49,941 nt of DNA from Burkholderiaceae bacterium (GCA_016710525.1 JADJVQ010000038.1:1-49941); one strand, 5' to 3'. Numbered from the stretch's first letter, positions 1 to 8,766 are shown. Numbers and translations: made by a program. Notes: a model not told the origin generated them from the letters alone.

Positions 1-794
1 CTCATCGCGCGGCCAGTACCAGGTCACGCCATCCAGCGTGACCTGCGCCAGCGACGCCCGCGCCGCCTGCAGCGCAACGGCCAGTTCGCCGCCAAGGTGC
101 GGGGCACCATGACCCAGCATCCGCACCAGATAGCCGAGGCTGGCCGCTGGCAGCGGCGCGTACTGGCGCAGCACCAGTTCAAGCAGCGCCGTCGCGCGCG
201 CCAGCCGCGCCGGTGGATCGTCGGCAACCGTCGGATGCTCGATGGCCGCATACACCCGCACTCCGGCGTCGCGCCGCACCACCCGCACCAGACCGCGATG
301 GTGCAGCCCGTCGAGCAACTGCGTGCTGGCGCTGCCCGAGCCGCCCCAGTAGTTGCGCACCCGGCCGTGGGCGAAATACCGGTCGACCTCGCGCGGATGC
401 GAGGGTCCGTGCTCGAGCACAAAAGCCAGCACCTCGCCCGCACGTCGACGCGTGTCGGCGTCCCAAGGGCGTCGCGGTTCGCGCGGGTGCATCAGGGCCA
501 GGTGTTCGCGCGGCAGAAAGCCGTAGTTGACCAGCGCGTCTTCTTCCACCGGCAGGCGCGGATAGCGCTGCTCGAGATCGCCAGCTCGGTAATCGATGAC
601 CCGATGGCGCAGGATCAGATCTTGCGCCCGGGCCGGCGCGCGAATCGGGTCGGCCTGCAGCCCAGGCGGCGGATTGCGCGCATCAGCGTGGTCGGCGGGC
701 CCAGCGTGCGCGCCACCGTGTGGCGACGCAGGTCGTCGAGCACGACCGGCCTGGAACGCCGCGCCGCGGCTGGCACCATCGGGGGCGTCGTCAT
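1..794 (-). pseudogene. YcaQ/AlkZ-like winged-helix DNA glycosylase, frameshifted and cut by window edge
   Basis: Translation from ATG 794 gives a family-like N-terminus (VVLDDLRRHTVARTLGPPTT, then AIRRLG) but this frame stops at 615-617. From about 660 the next frame carries the rest: LQADPIRAPARAQDLILRHR, then YRAGDLEQRYPRLPVEEDAL, FLPREHLALMHPREPRR and GRVRNYWGG, open to base 1. These are hallmarks of the YcaQ/AlkZ family (HTH_42), which excises bulky or crosslinked alkylated bases. The QAD at the frame junction fits the family's Q-hydrophobic-D catalytic motif. A loss of about 4 bases near 655-662 would explain the break. The start lies 15 bp after the stop of the Bug gene upstream, so the two may be co-transcribed. 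It may be a pseudogene or a consensus error. The C-terminus lies outside the window. Confidence 0.7.
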
Positions 795-809
795 GGCCGG
801 CCGACGGTA

Positions 810-1785
810 TCAGTCGACCTTGGCTCCGCTCGCCTTCACCACCTTCTCGTAGCGCTGCAGTTCGCGCCGGATCAGCGCATCGAACTGCGTCGGCGTGGAG
901 GGCACGGGCTCGGCCATCATCTGCGCGAAACGCGCCTTGATGTCGGGCGACTGCAAGGCGGCGACGAAGGCCGCGTTCAGGCGGGCCAGCACATCCGCCA
1001 GCGTGCCCGCCGGCGCGGTCAGGCCCCGTGTCGATCTCGAACCCGGGGTAGACCTCGCCGAAGGCCGGCACGTCAGGCAGCAGCGGCGAGCGCTGCGCGG
1101 TGGTGACCGCCAGCGCCTTGATGCGCCCGCCCCTGATGTTGGGCGCGGCGGTCGCCAGATTGTCCAGCGAGAAGTCGACCTGCCCCGACAGCAGCGCCAG
1201 CTGTGCCGGCCCGCCGCCGCCATACGGAATGTGCACCGCGAAGAAGCCGGCCCGCTGCTTGAACATCTCGCCGGCCAGGTGACCGGCACTGCCATTGCCG
1301 CCGCTGGCGTAGTTGAGCTTGGCCGGATTGGCCTTGGCATAGGCGACAAAATCGCTCAGCGACGCGATCTTCAGGCGCTGTGCGGTTTCGGTGTTGATGA
1401 CCAGCACATTGGGAATGCGCACCATCTGGGTGATGGGTGCGAAGTCCTTGATCGGATCGTAGGGCAGCTTCGCGAACAGCCACGGATTGATCGCGTGCAT
1501 CGCCACCGCCGCGATGCCGATGGTCTGGCCATCGGGCGCGGCCTTGGCCACTGCATTCACGCCGATTCCGCCACCGGCCCCGGGCCGGTTCTCGATGATG
1601 ATCGTGCCCAGGGTGTCGCGTGCCTTGTCGGCCAGCATGCGCACGGTCAGATCGATCGGCCCGCCGGCCGCGAAGGGCACGATGATGCGCAAGGTCTTGG
1701 CGGGCTGGGATGAGGCGGCCAGCGGCGTGCCGGCCAGTGCGGCGGCGGCGCCGATCGACACGATGCGGCGGCGATTCGAATTCAT
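810..1785 (-). pseudogene. Bug/TctC-family periplasmic solute-binding protein, frameshifted
   Basis: Bug (TctC) proteins are periplasmic receptors of tripartite tricarboxylate transporters or orphan receptors for carboxylates. ATG 1785 follows an AGGAGA ribosome site. The N-terminus is a twin-Arg-like/Sec signal (MNSNRRRIVSIGAAAALAG), followed by LRIIVPFAAGGPIDLTVRML and ENRPGAGGGIGVNAVAKAAP, both diagnostic. The frame is good through PAFGEVYPGFEIDT (about base 1030). There the expected tryptophan-aromatic-GLTAP is broken: GLTAPAGTLADVLARLNAAF continues in another frame and ends at TGA 810-812. A deletion of about 5 bases near 1022-1032 would explain this. Past the break the first frame stays open into the downstream YcaQ-like gene, so an uncorrected translation would be a long chimera. 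No TctA/TctB membrane partners are nearby, as is usual for Bug orphans. Confidence 0.8.
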
Positions 1786-1913
1786 GGATTCTCCTGTCGG
1801 CCGTATCCGTCGGCCGTGGCGGGGGATCATAGCGCAGCGCCACGCGGCCATTGCGTGAGGCAAACTGCCGCCTTCGAGCGCTTGCGCACCCTGCCCGAAA
1901 CCGGAGCCTGCAG

Positions 1914-2795
1914 ATGCCGCTGAACATTGCCTTCCTCGGCGCCGGCCTGATGGCCACGCCGATGATCGAACGCCTGCTGGGCGCCGGATACGCGGTCAGC
2001 GTCTGGAACCGAACGCGCGCCAAGCTCGATCCCCTGCTCGCCCGCGGCGCGACTGCGCTGGACACGCCCGCGCAGGCCGCGGGCACCGATCTGGTGCTGA
2101 TGTGCCTGATGGACGCGGCCGCGGTGCGCGGCACACTCTTCGGCGAACACGGCCTGGCCAGCGCCCCGCGCGACTCGATCCGTGCCCGGTGCCTGGTCGA
2201 CCACTCCAGCATCCGCCCCGACGCCACCCGCGAGATGGCCGCGCAGCTGGCTGCACGCAGCGGCATCGACTGGATCGACGCCCCCGTCTCCGGCGGCATC
2301 GCCGGTGCCGCCGCCGGCACGCTGGCCGTGATGTGCGGCGGCCCCCAGTCGGCGTTCGACATCGCCCGGCACGTGCTTGCCGCCTACGCCGCCAACATCA
2401 CGCTGATGGGTCCGGTCGGGGCGGGACAGACGACCAAGCTGATCAACCAGGTGTTGGTGGGCAGCGCGATCGCCACCATCGCCGAGGCGGTGTCGCTGGC
2501 GCAGGCCGCCGGCATCGATGCCGCCGCCCTGCCCCGTGCGCTGGCCGGCGGCTGGGCCGACTCCAAGCCGCTGCAGGTGTTCGTGCCCCGCATGGTCGGG
2601 GGCTACGACACCCCGATCGGCGCCATCAGCACGATGCTCAAGGATCTCGACACGGCGCTCGACCTGGCGCGCGAGGCCAACGCACCGCTGCCGATGGCCG
2701 GCCACGCCCAGCAGCTGCTGCGCCTGATGGCCGCGCGCGGCCTGGGCGAGGACGACCCCGCGGCACTGGTCCGGCTGTATCGCCCGACTGCTTGA
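1914..2795 (+). CDS. beta-hydroxyacid dehydrogenase (3-hydroxyisobutyrate dehydrogenase / tartronate semialdehyde reductase family)
   Basis: A 293-residue NAD(P)-dependent dehydrogenase. The Rossmann fingerprint GAGLMATPM sits at residues 9-17. The substrate-binding signature DAPVSGGIAGAAAGTLAVM is near residue 123, and GAGQTTKLINQ near 168 supplies the catalytic lysine. The C-terminal helical domain has the expected KPLQVF and KDLDTALDLA segments. ATG 1914 was chosen because GGAG lies 7 bases upstream; an upstream in-frame ATG at 1851 lacks a ribosome site and adds non-family sequence. The gene is divergent from the Bug receptor and lies 200 bp before TRAP transporter 1, so it may act on the imported hydroxyacid, but substrate identity is not readable. 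The family also includes 2-hydroxy-3-oxopropionate reductase. Confidence 0.85.
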   Translation: MPLNIAFLGAGLMATPMIERLLGAGYAVSVWNRTRAKLDPLLARGATALDTPAQAAGTDLVLMCLMDAAAVRGTLFGEHGLASAPRDSIRARCLVDHSSIRPDATREMAAQLAARSGIDWIDAPVSGGIAGAAAGTLAVMCGGPQSAFDIARHVLAAYAANITLMGPVGAGQTTKLINQVLVGSAIATIAEAVSLAQAAGIDAAALPRALAGGWADSKPLQVFVPRMVGGYDTPIGAISTMLKDLDTALDLAREANAPLPMAGHAQQLLRLMAARGLGEDDPAALVRLYRPTA

Positions 2796-2871
2796 GCATT
2801 CGTCTATTGACACCTAAACTAAATGGCCAGACGGGCAAAAAACGACAAGCCGGCGCGCCCCGCGCCGCCGG

Positions 2872-2900
2872 TTGACCGCGCAAACCCTGATGGGTAAACG
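2872..2900 (+). promoter_or_regulatory. candidate sigma70 promoter for TRAP operon 1
   Basis: TTGACC (2872-2877) is followed after exactly 17 bases by TAAACG (2895-2900), about 95 bp before the dctP start. The -35 is good and the -10 is weak (about 3 of 6). A second TTGACA near 2809 has no matching -10. This is a motif match only. Confidence 0.25.
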
Positions 2901-2995
2901 CCGCCAGACGTGATAAGAAGCGCGTTCGCGGATTTTCCGGCCGTGCACCCGGCGTCGGCCAACCGCCCTGTCCGAATCCGTATCGAGGAGACCAC

Positions 2996-4021
2996 ATGTT
3001 GCGTAATCTGAAGTTCACCGTGGCTGCGCTGGCCGTGTCCGCGCTGCTGCCCGCTGTCGCCACGGCCCAGACGGTCCTGACGATGTCCAGCTGGGTGCCC
3101 CCCAGCCACTCGCTCACCGTCACGCTGGCCGCCTGGGGCGCCGAGATCGAAAAAGCCACCAATGGCCGCGTCAAGTTCCAGATGCTGCCCAAGGCGCCCG
3201 CCGCCGCTCCCGGCACCTTCGACGCGGTCAAGGATGGTCTGGTCGATGTGTCGTACGTCACCGCCAGCTACCTGCCGGCCCGCCACATCCTGCCCAAGCT
3301 GCCCGAGCTGCCCGGCGGCGGCGCCACCGCCGAGATCAACTCGGTCGCCTACTGGCGCATCCACGAAAAATTTCTGGCCAAGGCCGGCGAGTACAAGGGC
3401 GTCAAGCTGATCGGCGTGTTCACCCACGGCCCGGGCCAGATGTTCAACACCAAGAAGCCCATCGACAGCGTCGATGACCTGGCCGGCATGAAGATCCGCA
3501 CCGGCGGCGGCGTGGCCGAAGAAATGGCGCGCGCGCTGGGCGCCTCGGCTTTCGTCAAGCCGGCTCCCGAGTCGTACGAACTGCTCAGCTCCGGCGTGGC
3601 CGACGGCACCTTCTTCCCGCTCGAATCGATCGTGTCGTTCAAGCTCGACAAGGTCGTCAAGTACGCCACCATCTTCCCGGGCGGCTTCTACGGCTCGGCC
3701 TTCGGCTTCTTCATGAACGAGGACAAGTTCAACAAGCTGTCCAAGCAGGACCAGGACGCGATCATGTCGATCTCCGGCGAGAAGCTGGCGCGGATGTTCG
3801 GCAAGTCGTGGGACGTGGCCGATGCCAAGGGCCTGGAAGTGATGAAGGCCGCGGGCGTGCAGATCCTGCCGGCCACGCCGGCTCTCGTTGCCGGGGTCAA
3901 GCAGCGCGCGGCCGTGCTCGAGCAGGAGTGGGTCAAGGCCGCCAACGCCAAGGGCGTCGACGGCGCCAAGGTCCTGGTCGAGTTCCGCGAAGAGGTCAAG
4001 CGCGTGGCAGCCGGCAAATAA
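2996..4021 (+). CDS. dctP: TRAP transporter 1 solute-binding protein (DctP family)
   Basis: Periplasmic substrate receptor of a tripartite ATP-independent transporter, 341 residues, the usual family length. A Sec signal peptide (residues 1-24, ending ALLPAVATAQ) is followed by TVLTMSSWVPPSH, the start of the mature lobe. The region DLAGMKIRTGGG keeps the arginine that in characterised DctP proteins salt-bridges the substrate carboxylate. ATG 2996 follows GAGGAGA. Membrane subunits dctQ and dctM follow directly (30 bp, then a 4-bp overlap), making a standard P-Q-M operon, with a class II aldolase as the probable fourth gene. The substrate is probably an organic acid; its identity cannot be read. 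Confidence 0.92.
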   Translation: MLRNLKFTVAALAVSALLPAVATAQTVLTMSSWVPPSHSLTVTLAAWGAEIEKATNGRVKFQMLPKAPAAAPGTFDAVKDGLVDVSYVTASYLPARHILPKLPELPGGGATAEINSVAYWRIHEKFLAKAGEYKGVKLIGVFTHGPGQMFNTKKPIDSVDDLAGMKIRTGGGVAEEMARALGASAFVKPAPESYELLSSGVADGTFFPLESIVSFKLDKVVKYATIFPGGFYGSAFGFFMNEDKFNKLSKQDQDAIMSISGEKLARMFGKSWDVADAKGLEVMKAAGVQILPATPALVAGVKQRAAVLEQEWVKAANAKGVDGAKVLVEFREEVKRVAAGK

Positions 4022-4051
4022 GCCGGCCCTGATCCCTGCCGGAGGCCTCGA

Positions 4052-4561
4052 GTGTCCAACAAGAAATCCTGGTTCGATGTGGCACTCGGGGCCGCCGCCA
4101 GCCTGCTGCTGCTGGTGATGATGCTGCTCACCTTCGCCGACGTGCTGGGCCGCTATGTGTTCAACACCCCCTTGCGGGGTGCTTTCGAAATCACCGAACT
4201 GGCGCTGCTGTCGCTGATCTTCGCCGGCCTGCCGCTGGTCTCGCGGGCCGACGAGCACGTCACGATGGATTTCATCGACAAAATCCTGGGCCGCAGTGCG
4301 CGGGCGCTGCTGCGCCGCTTCGTGCACGGCTTGTGCGGCGTGATTATCCTGGGCATGGCCTGGCTGGTGTGGCTGAAGGCCGGCAAGATCGCCGCCTACG
4401 GCGACACCACCGACGTGCTCAAGATTCCGGTCGGCCCGTTCGTGTATTTCATGACGACGATGGTCGCGGTCACCGGCCTGATCCACCTGTTCAAGATGTT
4501 CGGTCCGATCTCGGTCGAGGACGAACCCGATTTCGATCCCGACAAGACGAGCACGACATGA
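4052..4561 (+). CDS. dctQ: TRAP transporter 1 small permease (DctQ family)
   Basis: A 169-residue inner-membrane protein with four hydrophobic segments (about residues 11-33, 47-65, 88-110 and 129-150), the normal DctQ topology. The motif FADVLGRYVFNTPL, in and after the first helix, and the ITELALLSLIFAGLPLVSRADEHV block are characteristic of the family. It starts with GTG at 4052; GGAGG at 4041-4045 supports this. Its stop overlaps the dctM start (ATGA, 4558-4561), indicating translational coupling. DctQ bridges the receptor to the large DctM subunit. Confidence 0.9.
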   Translation: MSNKKSWFDVALGAAASLLLLVMMLLTFADVLGRYVFNTPLRGAFEITELALLSLIFAGLPLVSRADEHVTMDFIDKILGRSARALLRRFVHGLCGVIILGMAWLVWLKAGKIAAYGDTTDVLKIPVGPFVYFMTTMVAVTGLIHLFKMFGPISVEDEPDFDPDKTSTT

Positions 4562-5856
4562 CCGAAGCCCTGATCGGTCTGGGCCTGATGATGGCCCTGG
4601 CCCTGCTGCGCGTGCCGATTGCCGTCTCGATGGGCGTGATCGGTTTCCTGGGCGTGGCCTACCTGCGCGACTGGAACTTCGCCCCCGCCTTCGCGATGGT
4701 GCAGACCAAGGTCTACGAGACCGGCCGCAACTACACGCTGTCGGTCGTGCCGCTGTTCATCCTGATGGGCAACCTGGTCACGCGTGCCGGCATGTCGCAG
4801 GAACTGTTCCGCGCGGCTTATGTGTTCATCGGCCATCTGCGCGGCGGCCTGGCGATGGCCACCGTGGTGGCCTGTGCCGGCTTCGGCGCCATCTGCGGCT
4901 CGTCGATCGCCACCGCGGCCACGATGGCCAAGGTGGCCTACCCGGCCATGAAGCGCCTGGGCTATTCCGACGCGCTCTCCACTGGCGCGATCGCCTCCGG
5001 CGGCACGCTGGGCATCCTGATCCCGCCGTCCACGCTGATGGTCATCTACGGCGTGATGACCGAGACCAGCATCGGCAAGCTGTTCGCCGCCGGCGTGCTG
5101 CCGGGCATCCTGGCCACCTTCCTGCTGTGCATGGCGGTGCTGTGGATCACCTGGCGCGACCCGCAGGCCGGACCGCGCGGCGAACGCTCCACCTGGGGCC
5201 AGCGCTTCACCGCCCTCAAGGGCATCTGGACTGTGGCGGGCCTGTTCATCGTGGTGATGGGCGGCATCTACGGCGGCGTGTTCACCGCCACCGAGGGCGC
5301 GGGCATCGGCGCCTTCGGCGCACTATGCTTCGCGGTGGCTCGGCGGGCAATCACCTGGCGCACGCTGTTCGACGCGCTGGCCGAGTCCGGGCGCACCACG
5401 GCGATGCTGTTCACGATCCTGATCGGCGCGCTGATGTTCGCCGAGTTCGTCAACTACACCTCGATGCCCGGCGACCTGAAGCACCTGGTCACTTCGCTGA
5501 ATCTGTCGCCGATCATGGTGGTGGCCGCCATCTGCGTGATCTACGTGCTGCTGGGCACCGCGATGGAGGAGCTGTCGATGATCCTGCTCACGGTGCCGGT
5601 GTTCTTCCCGCTGGTCACGCACCTGGGCTTCGATCCGATCTGGTTCGGCGTGCTGATCGTGGTGGTGGTCGAGATCGGCCTGATCAGCCCGCCGGTGGGC
5701 ATGAACCTGTTCGTCCTCAATTCGCTGCTGCCCGAGGTGCCGACCAAGACGATCTTCCGCGGCGTGCTGCCTTTCATGCTGGCCGACGTGGTGCGACTGG
5801 GCATCCTGATCGCCTTCCCGGTGATCTCGCTGTACCTGCCCAGCCTGATGAAATAG
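4558..5856 (+). CDS. dctM: TRAP transporter 1 large permease (DctM family)
   Basis: A 432-residue polytopic membrane protein of the ion transporter superfamily that carries the Na+-coupled transport activity. Features include LRVPIAVSMGVIGFLG at the N-terminus, VVPLFILMGNLV, the CGSSIATAATMAKVAYPAMKR segment, the GGTLGILIPPSTLMVIYG motif typical of DctM, and near the C-terminus SPPVGMNLFVLNS. The ATG at 4558 overlaps the dctQ stop by 4 bp; upstream open sequence in this frame belongs to dctQ DNA. No lesions are visible. Confidence 0.93.
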   Translation: MTEALIGLGLMMALALLRVPIAVSMGVIGFLGVAYLRDWNFAPAFAMVQTKVYETGRNYTLSVVPLFILMGNLVTRAGMSQELFRAAYVFIGHLRGGLAMATVVACAGFGAICGSSIATAATMAKVAYPAMKRLGYSDALSTGAIASGGTLGILIPPSTLMVIYGVMTETSIGKLFAAGVLPGILATFLLCMAVLWITWRDPQAGPRGERSTWGQRFTALKGIWTVAGLFIVVMGGIYGGVFTATEGAGIGAFGALCFAVARRAITWRTLFDALAESGRTTAMLFTILIGALMFAEFVNYTSMPGDLKHLVTSLNLSPIMVVAAICVIYVLLGTAMEELSMILLTVPVFFPLVTHLGFDPIWFGVLIVVVVEIGLISPPVGMNLFVLNSLLPEVPTKTIFRGVLPFMLADVVRLGILIAFPVISLYLPSLMK

Positions 5857-5870
5857 CGGAGCAGACTGCC

Positions 5871-6641
5871 GTGACACCCGACCCGCAGCCCCTCGATCCG
5901 GCGCAGATGCGCGAGCTCGCCGAGCGCAGCGTGGACGCCCGAACCCGCGTCGTGCGCCCCGTGCGCGAGACCCTCGCCGACACCTGCCGCATCCTGGCCG
6001 CCGAAGGGCACGAGTCGGGCCTGGCCGGCCAGATTTCGGCCCGTGCCGAAACCCCCGGGCGCTTCGTCACCCTGGCCTTCGGCTGGGGCTTCGACGAAGC
6101 CAGTGCACAGCGCATGGTCGAGATCGACGACGATCTCGTCTGCACCGACGGCTCGGGCGCCATCGCCAATCCGGCCACCCGCTTCCATCTGTGGGTCTAC
6201 CGAAATCGGCCCGACGTGCAGGCGATCGTGCACACCCACCCGCCGCATGCGTCCGCGCTGTCGATGATCGGCGTGCCGCTGAAGGTGTCGCACATGGATG
6301 CCACGCCCTTCGCGGACAACTGCGCCTATCTGCCGACCTGGCCGGGGCTGCCGGTGGCCGACGACGAAGGCCGGATCATCTCGGCGGCGCTGGGCAACAA
6401 GCAGACCATCCTGCTGGCCCATCACGGGTTCCTGGCTGCTGGCGAAAGTGTCGAGCAGGCCTGCTTCCTGGCGGTGTTCTTCGAGCGCGCGGCCCGCCTG
6501 CAACTGCTGGCGCAGTCCGCCGGCACGATCGGTGAAATCGACCCGGCGCTGGCGCTGCACGCAAGGTCGTTTCTGCTCAAGCCATCGATCGTCGGCGCGA
6601 CCTTCGACTACTGGGCAAGGCGGCTGGGCCGGGCCGGCTAA
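5871..6641 (+). CDS. class II aldolase/adducin family protein
   Basis: A 256-residue member of the zinc-dependent class II aldolase/adducin fold (fuculose- and ribulose-phosphate aldolase superfamily). VHTHPPHASALSM (near residue 120) and ILLAHHGFLAAG (near 180) supply the histidines that bind the metal, and ISARAETPGRFVTLAFGWGF matches the substrate loop region. It starts with GTG at 5871, 14 bp after dctM, with GGAG 9 bases upstream, so it is very likely the fourth gene of TRAP operon 1. The unphosphorylated-substrate subgroup of this family often sits beside transporters, and a role on the imported compound is inferred. It ends 5 bp from the convergent crotonase stop. Confidence 0.85.
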   Translation: MTPDPQPLDPAQMRELAERSVDARTRVVRPVRETLADTCRILAAEGHESGLAGQISARAETPGRFVTLAFGWGFDEASAQRMVEIDDDLVCTDGSGAIANPATRFHLWVYRNRPDVQAIVHTHPPHASALSMIGVPLKVSHMDATPFADNCAYLPTWPGLPVADDEGRIISAALGNKQTILLAHHGFLAAGESVEQACFLAVFFERAARLQLLAQSAGTIGEIDPALALHARSFLLKPSIVGATFDYWARRLGRAG

Positions 6642-6646
6642 CCCCC

Positions 6647-7474
6647 TTATCGAAACACTGCCGGCCGCTTCTCCAGGAATGCCGCGACACCCTCGCGCGC
6701 ATTGTCGGTCTTTCCCACCGCTCGGACCACGCGGTCCTCGACCGCCAGTCCGTCATCGGTGACCTCGGCACCGGCCGCCGCCACACATTCGCGAATACCG
6801 GCGATCGCGTCCGGGCTGAACTGGACGGCTTCGCGGCCCAATGCGATCGCCTCGGTCAGCACATCGGCCCCTGGAGCCGTCACGCGATTGACCAGGCCCA
6901 TTGATAGCGCCTCCTGCGCCGGCACGGGACGGCCGGTCAGCATCATGTCCAGGGCCCGCGCGGAACCCACCAGCGCCGGCAGGAATTGCGTTCCCGCGTA
7001 GGCGGGCAGGATGCCCAGCTTGATCTCCGGCAGCGAGACCTTCACATGAGGGGCGGCCACCCGGAAGGTGCAGGCCATCGCCAGCTCGAGTCCTCCGCCA
7101 TAGGCCAGACCGTTGATCGCGGCGACGCTCAGAACCTTCGAGCGCGACAGCCGAACCAGCAGGGCGCGCGCCATCGCACTCTTGTCCTGCCGCGCATCGG
7201 GCGGCATCTGCTGGGTCTCGGCCAGATCGGTGCCGGCGCAAAACGCGCGCTCGCCTTCGGCGGTCACCACCAGCAGACGCTGGCCCTTGCGTTCCATGTC
7301 GTCCAGGCAGGCGCTCAGCGCCATCAGGACCTGCTTGGTGATCGCATTGAGCTTGGCGGGTCGGGTGATCCGGAACACCACGGCGTCATCGCCCTGCGGT
7401 TCCAGGCGGAAGTGAGGCGGATCTTCGCGCGAAGCGCTCGCGGCTGGGCTGTCGGGGGCGGGGGACATGGACAT
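6647..7474 (-). CDS. enoyl-CoA hydratase/isomerase (crotonase family)
   Basis: A 275-residue crotonase. The oxyanion-hole segment AFCAGTDLAE lies near residue 97. Both acid-base glutamates of rat mitochondrial hydratase are matched: the E of YGGGLELAMAC and the E of VSLPEIKLG, 20 residues apart as in the family. It also has AGTQFLPALVG and the C-terminal AFLEKRPAVFR, typical of functional hydratases. It probably hydrates an enoyl-CoA, but isomerase or hydrolase activity is possible. The first about 25 residues are non-conserved; a later start cannot be excluded. It is divergent from TRAP operon 2 across a 256-bp gap containing a large inverted repeat. Confidence 0.88.
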   Translation of the reverse strand: MSMSPAPDSPAASASREDPPHFRLEPQGDDAVVFRITRPAKLNAITKQVLMALSACLDDMERKGQRLLVVTAEGERAFCAGTDLAETQQMPPDARQDKSAMARALLVRLSRSKVLSVAAINGLAYGGGLELAMACTFRVAAPHVKVSLPEIKLGILPAYAGTQFLPALVGSARALDMMLTGRPVPAQEALSMGLVNRVTAPGADVLTEAIALGREAVQFSPDAIAGIRECVAAAGAEVTDDGLAVEDRVVRAVGKTDNAREGVAAFLEKRPAVFR

Positions 7475-7559
7475 GCTCCTGGCATTGACGATAGGGGCCG
7501 GCCGGAAAGGTCCGGGTCGATGTGAGGGTATACCCGATAGACGAACCCGCCGTTCGGAC

Positions 7560-7676
7560 GTTGTTTCAATCTCGCCGGCAGTGAGGGATCCACGTAAGCG
7601 ATTGAGCGAAACGACTTGGCGCGGCGCAGCATCGCCAATCCTTGCGTTCGCTCCTCACATCGGCGAGATTCGCAAC
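7560..7676. repeat. nested inverted repeat forming a long imperfect hairpin
   Basis: Paired arms, from outside in: GTTG 7560-7563 with CAAC 7673-7676; AATCTCGCCG 7568-7577 with CGGCGAGATT 7661-7670; GTGAGG 7581-7586 with CCTCAC 7653-7658; AGCGAA 7605-7610 with TTCGCT 7647-7652; CG 7612-7613 with CG 7645-7646; TTGGCG 7616-7621 with CGCCAA 7633-7638. The apical loop is about 11 bases, and an 18-base bulge lies on the left arm. Together about 34 base pairs are colinear. It ends about 55 bp before the dctP2 start. It could be a leader RNA structure, a protein-binding cruciform or a decayed miniature inverted-repeat element. Confidence 0.6.
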
Positions 7677-7730
7677 CACAACATTTGCGCACTGCAATCA
7701 TTGCCCGCGCAATCAACAAGGAGACCTGCC

Positions 7731-8765
7731 ATGCTGACTCTTGGTACCGGATTGAAAACGGCGGCCGCCGTGGCGCTGTCGCTCGCCATGGGCAGCAGCC
7801 TGCTGCACGCGCAGACCGCGCCCCAGTTCACCTACCGCTACACCACCGGCGCACCCGCCAAGACGCCCTGGGTGACCCAGCTCGAGCGCTTCGCGAAAGA
7901 CGTCGAGGAAGAAAGCGGCGGCAAGATCAAGATCGACCAGTTCATCGCCGCGCAGCTGGGCAACGAGCAGGACACCGCGCAGCAGATCGCGCGCGGGCGC
8001 ATCGACATGGGCGGCTTCTCGGCCGGCGCGGTGGCGCTGCTGGCGCCCGAGATCGCGCTGTTCCAGATGCCGTTCTACTTCAAGAACTATGCGGAACTCG
8101 ACTGCACGCTGGACACCGCGCTGACCAAGCCGGTCACCGATCTGCTCGCCAAGAAGGGCGTGCAGTTCCTGGGCTGGACCGAAGTGGGCACTGTCGACAT
8201 CTACGGCAAGAAGCCTTTCCTGACTCCCAAGGAGGTCAATGGCCTGAAGGCCGCCGCGGCGTCGAACAAGGTCAACTCGATGATGTGGGAAGCGCTGGGC
8301 GCCAACCCCAGCTTCATCGGCATCACCGAGGTCTCGTCGGCCTTCCAGACCGGCCTGGCCGAAGTGGGCGCCACCATCATCACGTTCTACTTTCCGTCGG
8401 GCCTGGGCAAGGTCGCGCCGGTGATGACGCGGCTCGAACTGTACGACGCACCCGGCATCATCATGATGAACAAGGCCACCTACGACAAGATGCCCAAGGA
8501 CATGCAGGCGGCACTGCTCAAGGCGGTCGCACGCCGGCCGGCCGACCTGCTGCGCAAGGAAATCCGCGGCTTCGAAGACGTGCTGCGCGGCATGCATGTG
8601 AAGGCGGGCGGCCAGATGATCCAGGCCACCCCGGCGCAGCGCGAAGAATGGCGCAAGGTCGTCCAGCCGGTCTGGCCGAAGATCGTCAAGGAAGTCGGCG
8701 GCGAGTCCGAGAAGTTCTTCCAGGCGATGGAAGCCGGCCGCAAGTCCTGCGAGGGCAAGTCCTGA
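7731..8765 (+). CDS. TRAP transporter 2 solute-binding protein (DctP family, atypical)
   Basis: A 344-residue periplasmic receptor. The signal peptide covers residues 1-27 (ALSLAMGSSLLHAQ), followed by FTYRYTTGAPAKTPWVTQLE. ATG 7731 follows AAGGAGA. DctQ and DctM partners follow immediately (1-bp gap, then a 4-bp overlap). Where the family normally has an arginine in the segment after the PKEV-NGLK block, this protein reads LKAAAASNKVNSMM, so the usual carboxylate-clamping arginine is not apparent. There are two cysteines in the mature part (DCTLD and SCEGKS). The substrate may therefore differ from the carboxylates of TRAP system 1. Confidence 0.88.
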   Translation: MLTLGTGLKTAAAVALSLAMGSSLLHAQTAPQFTYRYTTGAPAKTPWVTQLERFAKDVEEESGGKIKIDQFIAAQLGNEQDTAQQIARGRIDMGGFSAGAVALLAPEIALFQMPFYFKNYAELDCTLDTALTKPVTDLLAKKGVQFLGWTEVGTVDIYGKKPFLTPKEVNGLKAAAASNKVNSMMWEALGANPSFIGITEVSSAFQTGLAEVGATIITFYFPSGLGKVAPVMTRLELYDAPGIIMMNKATYDKMPKDMQAALLKAVARRPADLLRKEIRGFEDVLRGMHVKAGGQMIQATPAQREEWRKVVQPVWPKIVKEVGGESEKFFQAMEAGRKSCEGKS

Positions 8766-8766
8766 C

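Noticed and set aside
2819..4486. A 555-codon minus-strand open frame over TRAP operon 1
   Set aside because: It is the mirror of dctP and dctQ with shadow composition; the plus-strand genes have clear domains and ribosome sites.
7526..7535. GGGTATACCC perfect 10-bp palindrome between the crotonase and TRAP operon 2
   Set aside because: Short, single, and not tied to a known regulator or promoter geometry; noted only.
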